The position numbers were made by a program, and so were the translations under genes. From the NCBI GenBank assembly GCA_900771005.1, contig CAAGMI010000103.1, positions 1 to 5,232 of the forward strand: a stretch of DNA of 5,232 nt, read 5' to 3'. Positions 1 through 5,130 of the stretch are shown here, one piece after another. How positions within the stretch are numbered: position 1 is the first letter of the stretch; every line of letters starts with the position of its first letter. Below the pieces are notes generated by a model, which was not told the origin of the DNA, did not search any database, and saw only the letters and a program-made list of their open reading frames with translations. The stretch comes from Rikenellaceae bacterium (lineage in GTDB: Bacteria; Bacteroidota; Bacteroidia; Bacteroidales; UBA932).

Positions 1-4
1 ACAT

Positions 5-49
5 AGCCGGAGCTGATCAATATCAGTTCCGGCTTGTTTTTGTTTTTGG
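5..49 (+). terminator. Rho-independent terminator of an upstream gene outside the window
   Basis: Bases 5-17 (AGCCGGAGCTGAT) pair with 22-34 (ATCAGTTCCGGCT) around a CAAT loop, giving a 13-bp stem with one G-U wobble. A T-rich run follows at 35-49, interrupted by single Gs. The T-run on the right makes this a rightward terminator, so a gene on the + strand ends just left of the window. It separates that gene from the promoter at 87-115. Confidence 0.85.
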
Positions 50-86
50 TTCAAAAAAGGCAGGAATTTCACAGTAATTGCGAAAC

Positions 87-115
87 TTGACAATTGACAG
101 TGAGCATGCTATATT
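87..115 (+). promoter_or_regulatory. Sigma-A-type promoter for the DUF134/NifX gene and crp/fnr gene
   Basis: A perfect -35 (TTGACA, 87-92) is separated by 17 nt from a -10 of TATATT (110-115). The -10 is preceded by TGC, which is an extended -10. Transcription should start near 121-122, giving a leader of about 30 nt. A second TTGACA at 94-99 has no -10 at proper spacing. The strength of the promoter suggests it is controlled mainly by repression, which fits the palindrome overlapping its -10. Confidence 0.8.
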
Positions 116-134
116 AATGTCATATGACATTAAT
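113..134. promoter_or_regulatory. Perfect 22-bp palindromic operator over the -10 and start of transcription
   Basis: The left half ATTAATGTCAT (113-123) is the exact reverse complement of the right half ATGACATTAAT (124-134), with no spacer and no mismatch. It overlaps the end of the -10 and the predicted transcription start, centred near +2, which is a repressor position. It lies mostly upstream of the RNA start, so it should act as DNA rather than as an mRNA hairpin. The likeliest binder is the first gene's own DUF134 helix-turn-helix protein, or the Crp/Fnr protein encoded next. Which one binds is inference. Confidence 0.75.
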
Positions 135-151
135 GAATGAGAGGTGACTTA

Positions 152-922
152 ATGGCAAGACCTGAGCGAGAAAAAAGAATCTGCCAGGAACCTTTGTTTG
201 AATGTTTTGCGCCTGTTGGAATAAAGGTTGAAAAAACTCCAATCTCACTTTCTATTGAGGAATATGAGGCAATTCGCTGGATAGATCTGGAGGGAACGAG
301 CCGTGAGGAGTGTGCAGCATATATGGATATCGCAAGAACTACTGCACAGGCCATATATAACAGCGCACGGGCAAAAATAGCAGAGGCATTGATTAATGGC
401 AGGGAACTTCGTATTGAAGGAGGAAAATTCCGTCTGTGTGACGGAACTGCTGGATGTAAATCCTGTTGCAGATTAAAAAACACTAAATATCATGGGCCTA
501 TGATTAGTGACATTATTGAAAGGATGGAAAAGGAAATGAGAATTGCAGTTACTTATGAAGAAGGAAAAGTTTTTCAGCATTTTGGACGCACAGAGCTTTT
601 TAAGATTTATGATGTTGAGGGAATGGAAATAAAAAAATCTGATGTTTATGGTTCAAACGGCGTTGGTCATGGTGCACTTGCCGGGGTTCTGGCGGATGCC
701 GGGGTTGAAATTCTAATCTGCGGCGGCATTGGAGGCGGCGCCATGCAGGCACTTGCAAATGCAGGTATTCAGGTGATTGCAGGAGCAAGTGGCGATGTGG
801 ATGAAGCCGTAGGCGCATATCTTGCAGGCAATCTGGTTTCAACCGGATCCAATTGTGATCATCACCATCATGAAGAAGGACATTCCTGCGGAGACCACGG
901 CTGTGGACATAGCTGCCATTAA
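152..922 (+). CDS. DUF134 helix-turn-helix / NifX-NifB-like iron-cofactor-binding fusion protein
   Basis: A 256-residue protein in two parts. Residues 1-95 match the DUF134 family: the MARP start, and a sigma-region-4-like helix-turn-helix at about 48-88. Cysteines 96, 102, 105 and 106 form a cluster after it. Residues 130-230 resemble the dinitrogenase iron-molybdenum cofactor-binding fold (NifX / NifB C-terminal type), with the FQHFGR segment (141-146) and the glycine-rich CGGIGGGAM stretch (190-198). The last 22 residues contain 8 His and 4 Cys and should bind metal. The start at 152 is chosen over the in-frame ATG at 137 because GAGAGGTGA (139-147) is a good ribosome site for 152 and the family begins with MARP. 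No nitrogenase genes are nearby, so a role in nitrogen fixation is unlikely. An iron or Fe-S sensing or carrier role with DNA binding is inference. The gene lies 3 nt upstream of the crp/fnr gene. Confidence 0.88.
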   Translation: MARPEREKRICQEPLFECFAPVGIKVEKTPISLSIEEYEAIRWIDLEGTSREECAAYMDIARTTAQAIYNSARAKIAEALINGRELRIEGGKFRLCDGTAGCKSCCRLKNTKYHGPMISDIIERMEKEMRIAVTYEEGKVFQHFGRTELFKIYDVEGMEIKKSDVYGSNGVGHGALAGVLADAGVEILICGGIGGGAMQALANAGIQVIAGASGDVDEAVGAYLAGNLVSTGSNCDHHHHEEGHSCGDHGCGHSCH

Positions 923-925
923 AGC

Positions 926-1603
926 GTGAAACATATGGATGAGAGCAGCAAAGAAAGAAATCTTTTACAGACCCCATTTTGGAAGCATCTTACTGAAAAA
1001 GAACGGGATATGATTTTTCAGCAATCGCACATAAAGCTGTTCAAAAAAGGTCAGCTTATCAGCAGCAGCGATTCTTCTTGTATGGGCATTGTCTTTGTGA
1101 TAAAAGGTGGCATTCGTGTCAGTCTTTTATCGGATGAAGGCCGTGAGATTACACTATATCGACTTTCAGAGGATGAATGCTGTGTAACGACAGCATCCTG
1201 TGTGATACAGCAGATCACATTCGATACGGTTGTTTCGGCAAGTGAAGAAACCAAACTGCTGGTTATTCCGGCGTTGGTCTGCTCACAATTATCAAAGTCT
1301 AATATTTATTTCCGGGCGTTTATCTATGAAACCGAAACGGAACGTTTCTCACAGGCTATCTGGGTAATTCAGGAATTGCTGTTCAAGCGGTTTGATCAGC
1401 GACTTTCTGCATATTTGTTAGCAGAATACGAAAGAACCGGAAATGCAGATTTGCATTTGACCCAGGAAGAGATAGCCAGGAACGTTAATTCCGCACGGGA
1501 GGTAGTCGCAAGAATGCTCCGGCATTTCATTTCCGAAGGATTTGTTGAAGTAAAACGTGGCCATATCCTGCTTAAGGATATAGATGGGCTGAAAAAAATA
1601 TAA
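926..1603 (+). CDS. Crp/Fnr-family transcriptional regulator with a cysteine-bearing sensor domain
   Basis: A 225-residue regulator of normal family length. Residues about 20-125 form the cyclic-nucleotide-binding-type beta-roll (for example GIVFVIKGGIRVSLLSDEG). Residues 150-218 hold the C-terminal winged helix-turn-helix, with LTQEEIARNVNSAREVVARM at 178-197. In the recognition helix, R191, E192 and R196 occupy the places of E. coli CRP R180, E181 and R185. The sensor domain carries Cys85, Cys86 and Cys92 (ECCVTTASC), plus Cys52 and Cys119. It lacks the N-terminal cysteine cluster of E. coli FNR, so an FNR-type 4Fe-4S site is not evident. The start is GTG at 926, 3 nt after the previous stop. 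An in-frame ATG lies at 935. Neither has a good ribosome site, so translation is probably coupled to the upstream gene. It is inferred to activate the thioredoxin promoter just downstream. The ligand is unknown; a thiol, sulfur or redox signal fits the context. Confidence 0.9.
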   Translation: MKHMDESSKERNLLQTPFWKHLTEKERDMIFQQSHIKLFKKGQLISSSDSSCMGIVFVIKGGIRVSLLSDEGREITLYRLSEDECCVTTASCVIQQITFDTVVSASEETKLLVIPALVCSQLSKSNIYFRAFIYETETERFSQAIWVIQELLFKRFDQRLSAYLLAEYERTGNADLHLTQEEIARNVNSAREVVARMLRHFISEGFVEVKRGHILLKDIDGLKKI

Positions 1604-1618
1604 GAATTATTCCTGTTT

Positions 1619-1660
1619 TGTAACTTCGTCACAGAATGACATCCGCCAATTTCTTATAAT
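1619..1660 (+). promoter_or_regulatory. Activator-dependent (class II-like) promoter of the thioredoxin operon with a Crp/Fnr-type site
   Basis: A consensus -10, TATAAT (1655-1660), has no recognisable -35 at 16-18 nt (about 1632-1637 reads CAGAAT). In its place, TGTAAC (1619-1624) and GTCACA (1628-1633) form an inverted repeat with one mismatch and a 3-nt centre. The right half read on the other strand is TGTGAC, containing the TGTGA core that CRP-like recognition helices read. The centre (1626) lies about 41 nt upstream of the start expected near 1667, the classical position of a class II activator. A caveat is that TGTAA and TCACA are 5 nt apart, not the 6 of E. coli CRP sites. A second, looser pair, GTCA/TGAC at 1628-1640, overlaps it. 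Confidence 0.6.
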
Positions 1661-1693
1661 ACAGACATAAACAAAGAAATGGAGTGTGGAGTT

Positions 1694-2029
1694 ATGAGTG
1701 AACTGAAAATTACAAAAAACAATTTTGAGAATGAGGTTCTGAAATCAGATAAGCCTGTTTTAATTGACTTTTGGGCAAATTGGTGCGGTCCTTGCCGTAT
1801 GCTGTCTCCGATTATCTCTGAAATTGCAGAGGAATATGGAGAAAAGGTAAAGGTATGCAAGGTAAATGTAGATGAGGAAATGGACCTTGCAGCTGCCTTC
1901 CGTGTTTCCAGCATTCCAATGCTTGTTGTTATGAAAGACGGCCAAGTGACCAATACTGCTGTCGGTGTTCGTCCGAAGGAACAGATTATCCGTATGATCG
2001 GGGAGGGAAAAGAAAATGGGATTATTTGA
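1694..2029 (+). CDS. trxA: Thioredoxin
   Basis: A 111-residue cytoplasmic thioredoxin, close to the usual ~105. The WCGPC active site gives redox cysteines 31 and 34. The buried acid is Asp25 (LIDFWA), the cis-proline loop is SSIPM (Pro75), and the KDG turn lies at 81-83. Cys55 is an additional non-catalytic cysteine. Start 1694 is preferred over the in-frame ATG at 1679 because GGAG at 1681-1684 sits 9 nt before it, and because family members start a few residues before the first strand. The next gene's start overlaps the last 14 nt of this gene, which indicates translational coupling. In this operon its likely work is reducing persulfides on the rhodaneses or disulfides in target proteins. 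No thioredoxin reductase gene is in the window. Confidence 0.95.
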   Translation: MSELKITKNNFENEVLKSDKPVLIDFWANWCGPCRMLSPIISEIAEEYGEKVKVCKVNVDEEMDLAAAFRVSSIPMLVVMKDGQVTNTAVGVRPKEQIIRMIGEGKENGII

Positions 2030-2336
2030 TTTTCTCAGAAGCACCGATATCAATCAGGGCGTTGAGGAATGGAAAACGACCGAAGACGGGGTGCTCATTG
2101 ATGTTCGCACTGGCGATGAATATCGACAGGGACATGTTCCCGGCAGTATAAACATACCGCTGGATGAGATTGGCAAAATCAGCATAAAAATATCCGACAA
2201 GACTACACCGCTTTTTGTGCATTGCCTCAGTGGAGCAAGAAGCAGGCAGGCGGTTTCGTTCATCAGGCAACTTGGATATACGAATGTGAAAAATATCGGC
2301 GGTATTAGTGGATATCGCGGGAAAGTTGAGGTGTAG
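2016..2336 (+). CDS. Single-domain rhodanese (sulfurtransferase)
   Basis: A 106-residue cytoplasmic rhodanese domain that carries sulfane sulfur as a cysteine persulfide. It shows the family signatures LIDVRTGDEY (27-36), GHVPGSINIP (39-48), the active-site loop HCLSGARS with Cys70, and a closing NIGGISGY. The start ATG lies inside the end of the thioredoxin gene, 14 nt before and including its stop, and has a strong GGGAGGG ribosome site at 2001-2007. The next gene begins 3 nt after its stop. Position between thioredoxin and a CoA-disulfide/persulfide reductase points to persulfide transfer rather than cyanide detoxification. The sulfur donor and acceptor cannot be read from sequence. Confidence 0.93.
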   Translation: MGLFDFLRSTDINQGVEEWKTTEDGVLIDVRTGDEYRQGHVPGSINIPLDEIGKISIKISDKTTPLFVHCLSGARSRQAVSFIRQLGYTNVKNIGGISGYRGKVEV

Positions 2337-2339
2337 AGA

Positions 2340-4031
2340 ATGAAGGTTGTTATCGTTGGAGGAGTTGCAGGAGGTGCAACTGCGGCTGCCCGTATCCGCC
2401 GTTTGGATGAAAACGCAGAAATAATTGTCTTTGAAAAGTCAGGATTTGTCTCTTATGCGAACTGTGGACTTCCTTACTATATTGGAGACATTATCACAGA
2501 CAAAGAGGAACTGACTCTTCAAACTCCAGAGAGCTTTTGGTCCCGTTTTCATATTCAGGTTAAGACAAAGCACGAAGTAACCGCCATCTTCCCGGATGAG
2601 AAGGCAGTCATGGTGAAGAATCTTCTGACAGGTGAGGAATGGAAAGAGACTTACGATAAATTAGTCCTCTCACCAGGGGCAAAGCCAACAAGGCCGAATC
2701 TGCCGGGTATCGACAGCAAGCGCATCTTTACCCTGAGAACGGTTGAAGATACCCTCAGAATTCATGATTATGTGAACGAAAACAAAATTAAGAGCGCTGT
2801 TCTGGTGGGTGGAGGTTATATCGGTATTGAAACCGCTGAAAATCTCAGAGAAAGAGGACTTCAGGTCACGATCATTCAGCGCCCGAAGCAGTTAATGAAT
2901 ACTCTGGATTATGACATGGCTACTTTTGTCCATAGCAAGCTGCGCCAAAAGGGCGTGGAACTCAGGCTTGGAAGCAATGTGGTTGGTTTCCGGGAAGAAA
3001 ATGGACAGATCACAACGCTCCTTGACGGTGAAGCCGGAATTCCGGCAGATATGGTTCTGCTTGCAATCGGTGTCAGTCCTGACAGCTCTCTCGCAAAGCA
3101 GGCAGGGTTAGCTCTTGGAGTCAAGGGCAGCATCGTAGTTAATGATAAAATGGAAACCTCTGTTCCGAATATCTATGCAGTTGGTGATGCGGTACAGGTA
3201 AAGCATTTTGTTACACAGGAAGATACCGCAATCGCACTGGCAGGACCTGCGAATAAACAGGGACGTATCGCCGCCGATAATATTTGCGGAAAAGACAGTC
3301 ACTACCGGGGCTCTTTGGGTTCGTCGATCATTAAGATATTCGATTTGACCGTTGCTGGAACAGGTCTTACAGAGAAGGCAGCCGCAGCCGCAGGATTATC
3401 CTACGATAGTGTAGTCTTATCACCGTCTTCCCATGCCGGATATTATCCGGGGGCAAAAGTCATGACCATGAAAGTGGTTTATGAGAAAGAAAGTCTCCGT
3501 ATCCTTGGTGCGCAGATCATTGGATCCGAAGGCGTCGACAAACGAATCGACGTGCTGGCAACTGCAATTTGTGCAGGCGTAAAGGCGGATCAGTTAAAAG
3601 ACCTGGATCTCGCTTATGCACCGCCGTTCTCCTCCGCAAAGGATCCGGTTAACATGGCGGGATTTATGATTGAAAACCTTGAGACAGGAATCGTAAAACA
3701 ATACCATTGGGATGAGATCGCAGACCTTCCGAGGGATGGAAGCGTGACTCTCCTGGACACAAGGACAGTCGGGGAATATGCAGGTGGCCATATTGACGGC
3801 TATATCAACATTCCGGTGGATGAACTTCGTGAACGCCTGAGTGAGCTGGACGCATCAAAGCCTGTCTACGTTATCTGCCAAAGCGGTTTGCGAAGCTATA
3901 TCGCATGCCGTATCCTTGCTCAGCATGGATTTGATTGCTATAACTTCTCCGGAGGATACAGATTTTATGCCAGCGTGATCACGGAAAAACAAATGGGTGA
4001 ATATTCATATCCTTGCGGCATGGAAAAATAA
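2340..4031 (+). CDS. cdr: CoA-disulfide reductase / persulfide reductase with C-terminal rhodanese domain (CoADR-RHD)
   Basis: A 563-residue flavoenzyme of the pyridine nucleotide-disulfide oxidoreductase family. In order: an FAD-binding Rossmann motif (GGVAGGATAA, 7-16); the single active cysteine, Cys42, in SYANCGLPYY; an NAD(P)H-binding motif (VGGGYIGIE, 156-164); the second FAD motif IYAVGDA (278-284); a dimerisation domain with HAGYYPGAK (365-373) and YAPPFSSAKDPVN (426-438); and a rhodanese domain at about 455-545 with LDTRTVGEY and active-site loop CQSGLRS (Cys513). This matches the CoADR-RHD class, whose members reduce CoA disulfide, CoA persulfide or polysulfide with NAD(P)H. Cys533 and Cys559 (near the C-terminus) are extra. 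The ribosome site GAGGTG (2328-2333) lies in the last codons of the rhodanese gene. Which of CoA disulfide or persulfide is the true substrate is not resolved. Confidence 0.93.
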   Translation: MKVVIVGGVAGGATAAARIRRLDENAEIIVFEKSGFVSYANCGLPYYIGDIITDKEELTLQTPESFWSRFHIQVKTKHEVTAIFPDEKAVMVKNLLTGEEWKETYDKLVLSPGAKPTRPNLPGIDSKRIFTLRTVEDTLRIHDYVNENKIKSAVLVGGGYIGIETAENLRERGLQVTIIQRPKQLMNTLDYDMATFVHSKLRQKGVELRLGSNVVGFREENGQITTLLDGEAGIPADMVLLAIGVSPDSSLAKQAGLALGVKGSIVVNDKMETSVPNIYAVGDAVQVKHFVTQEDTAIALAGPANKQGRIAADNICGKDSHYRGSLGSSIIKIFDLTVAGTGLTEKAAAAAGLSYDSVVLSPSSHAGYYPGAKVMTMKVVYEKESLRILGAQIIGSEGVDKRIDVLATAICAGVKADQLKDLDLAYAPPFSSAKDPVNMAGFMIENLETGIVKQYHWDEIADLPRDGSVTLLDTRTVGEYAGGHIDGYINIPVDELRERLSELDASKPVYVICQSGLRSYIACRILAQHGFDCYNFSGGYRFYASVITEKQMGEYSYPCGMEK

Positions 4032-4073
4032 AAAGAGTAATAAAAAGAAAACAGAGTTGAAGGAGAAACAAAA

Positions 4074-4730
4074 ATGGCTAAATGGGAATGTACAGTATGT
4101 GGTTATGTTCATGAGGGAGAGCAGCCACCCGAGAAATGCCCGGTATGCAAGCAGCCTGCCGAAAAGTTCAAGAAGGTAGAGGAAGCTCCCGCAAAGAGCA
4201 AGTATGCCGGCACCAAGACTGAGAAGAATCTCTGGGAGGCCTTTGCCGGTGAATCCCAGGCAAGAAATAAGTACACTTACTTTGCATCTGTTGCAAAGAA
4301 GGCCGGATATGAGCAGATTGCAGCTCTGTTCCTCCAGACCGCTGAGAATGAGAAGGAGCATGCCAAATTGTGGTTTAAGGCTCTGGGCGAACTGGGTGAT
4401 ACCGCTGAAAACCTGCTTCATGCTGCAGAAGGTGAGAACGCAGAGTGGACTGACATGTATGAGAGAATGGCAAGGGATGCTGAAGAAGAAGGCTTTACTG
4501 CTCTTGCCGCACAGTTCCGCGGTGTGGCTGCCATCGAAAAGATGCATGAAGAGAGATATCGCGCACTGCTCCACAATGTTGAGGCTATGGAGGTTTTCAA
4601 GAAAAGCGGAGTTACCATTTGGGAGTGCCGCAACTGCGGACATGTTGTCGTTGGCGTTTCTGCTCCCGAGGTCTGCCCTGTGTGTAACCATCCTCAGGCA
4701 TACTTTGAAGTGAGAAAAGAAAATTATTAA
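4074..4730 (+). CDS. rbr: Rubrerythrin with rubredoxin-type domains at both ends
   Basis: A 218-residue non-haem iron protein that reduces hydrogen peroxide in anaerobes. The N-terminal 30 residues form a rubredoxin-like knuckle pair (C6-x2-C9 and C22-x2-C25). A four-helix diiron domain at about 47-170 has probable ligands Glu60, Glu93 with His96 (ExxH), Glu121/Glu124, and Glu155 with His158 (ExxH). A classic C-terminal rubredoxin domain follows (C185-x2-C188 and C201-x2-C204). Classical rubrerythrin (about 190 residues) has only the C-terminal one, and reverse rubrerythrin only the N-terminal one. Ribosome site AAGGAG (4060-4065) sits 8 nt before the ATG. The 42-nt gap after the flavoenzyme gene shows no promoter, so it is probably co-transcribed. 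Lysine is mostly AAG here and mostly AAA in thioredoxin, which suggests high expression. Electron donors are not encoded in the window. Confidence 0.95.
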   Translation: MAKWECTVCGYVHEGEQPPEKCPVCKQPAEKFKKVEEAPAKSKYAGTKTEKNLWEAFAGESQARNKYTYFASVAKKAGYEQIAALFLQTAENEKEHAKLWFKALGELGDTAENLLHAAEGENAEWTDMYERMARDAEEEGFTALAAQFRGVAAIEKMHEERYRALLHNVEAMEVFKKSGVTIWECRNCGHVVVGVSAPEVCPVCNHPQAYFEVRKENY

Positions 4731-4762
4731 GGTAATGGTTTATTCCAACTTAAATAATAGGA

Positions 4763-4794
4763 CCCTGCCGACCTAGTCGGCAGGGCCTTTCTCT
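4763..4794 (+). terminator. Rho-independent terminator of the thioredoxin-rubrerythrin operon
   Basis: CCCTGCCGAC (4763-4772) pairs perfectly with GTCGGCAGGG (4776-4785) around a CTA loop, giving a 10-bp GC-rich stem. It is followed by CCTTTCTCT, a modest T-rich tail, 32 nt after the rubrerythrin stop. The tail is weaker than that of the terminator at 5-49, so some readthrough is possible. Confidence 0.85.
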
Positions 4795-4805
4795 ATGGCG
4801 GGATA

Positions 4806-4834
4806 TTGACGGATGTGATAAAATGAAAGATAAT
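4806..4834 (+). promoter_or_regulatory. Possible rightward promoter after the operon terminator
   Basis: TTGACG (4806-4811) and GATAAT (4829-4834) each match consensus at 5 of 6 positions and are exactly 17 nt apart. Transcription would begin near 4841 and run through the structured stretch toward the broken ORF at 5029, with a leader of about 190 nt. This is based only on the match to consensus. Confidence 0.4.
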
Positions 4835-4862
4835 ACTCGCCCAAAACCGCAGTAGTCTGTTT

Positions 4863-5008
4863 CCGCGATTTTGACTACGTTTTGACTACGTTTGCTTGCA
4901 CTGATTTGCCTCATTTTGCGCTGTAAACTGGATTTTGACAGAATTCTGTGCATCTCGCAAATCGCGGCATGAGTCGCAAAACGGCGCAAAATACGGCACT
5001 TTGAGGCA
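4863..5008. repeat. Nested inverted repeats in the intergenic stretch, possible structured RNA or element end
   Basis: CCGCGATTT (4863-4871) is the exact inverse of AAATCGCGG (4959-4967). TGCCTCATTTTGCGC (4907-4921) is matched on the other side by GCGCAAAA (4984-4991) and TGAGGCA (5002-5008), with a 10-nt bulge between them. The two pairings interleave, so in RNA they would be alternative or pseudoknotted rather than simply nested. The right part also repeats the unit CGCAAA three times (from about 4955, 4973 and 4985). Function unknown. Confidence 0.45.
4869..4890. repeat. Tandem 11-nt direct repeat (TTTTGACTACG twice)
   Basis: TTTTGACTACG occurs at 4869-4879 and again, identical and adjacent, at 4880-4890. 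It is followed by TTTG, the start of a third copy. The period is not a multiple of three, so it does not keep a reading frame. Confidence 0.85.
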
Positions 5009-5028
5009 TTGCAGGAAGGAAAATTCAT

Positions 5029-5073
5029 ATGATTAAGATATTATTCATCTGCCACGGCAGGATGTGTGTCTGA
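5029..5073 (+). pseudogene. Broken start of a low-molecular-weight protein tyrosine phosphatase-like gene
   Basis: A good ribosome site (AGGAAGGA, about 5012-5019) precedes an ATG that opens MIKILFICHG, the usual beginning of bacterial low-molecular-weight tyrosine phosphatases, whose active loop is C-x5-R (typically CHGNICRSP). Here the frame reads CHGRMCV and then a TGA stop at codon 15. Cys8 and Cys13 are in the expected places, but the catalytic arginine position is valine and the rest of the protein is absent. The following 30 codons of the same frame do not resemble the family. It is probably a remnant left by deletion, rearrangement or insertion. A chance resemblance over ten residues is possible, but the ribosome site argues against it. 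Confidence 0.5.
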
Positions 5074-5130
5074 GCCCTAAAAAGCAAGAATATAGAAGGG
5101 AAAGTAAGCTGGATTTCAGGGCTGAAACTG

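Noticed and set aside
137..151. Upstream ATG at 137 as start of the DUF134/NifX gene
   Set aside because: It has no ribosome site of its own, and its first codons are the ribosome site (GAGAGGTGA) for the ATG at 152, which gives the family's MARP start.
152..922. Nitrogen-fixation role for the NifX-like protein
   Set aside because: No nif genes are present in the window, and this fold is widespread in non-fixing anaerobes. The DUF134 fusion points to a different job.
600..977. Reverse-strand open frame across the NifX domain
   Set aside because: Histidine- and arginine-rich low-complexity antisense reading of a well-supported gene, with no family resemblance.
1636..1641. ATGACA as -35 of the thioredoxin promoter
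   Set aside because: Only 13 nt separate it from TATAAT (1655-1660), too short for sigma-A recognition.
1679..1693. Upstream ATG at 1679 as start of thioredoxin
   Set aside because: There is no convincing ribosome site before it, and the GGAG serving 1694 lies within it. The shorter protein fits the family length better.
4005..4691. 228-residue reverse-strand open frame across rubrerythrin
   Set aside because: It lies wholly antisense to a gene with clear family signatures on the + strand, resembles no known protein, and is explained as a shadow of that gene's codon bias.
4750..5028. Reverse-strand open frame of 92 residues in the intergenic stretch
   Set aside because: It runs through the operon's terminator hairpin, starts next to a + strand ribosome site, has no evident ribosome site and matches no family I recognise. 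I keep the region as non-coding.
5073..5123. AGCCCT ... AGGGCT inverted repeat as a terminator
   Set aside because: The arms are 6 bp and about 39 nt apart with no T-run after them. Chance is a sufficient explanation.
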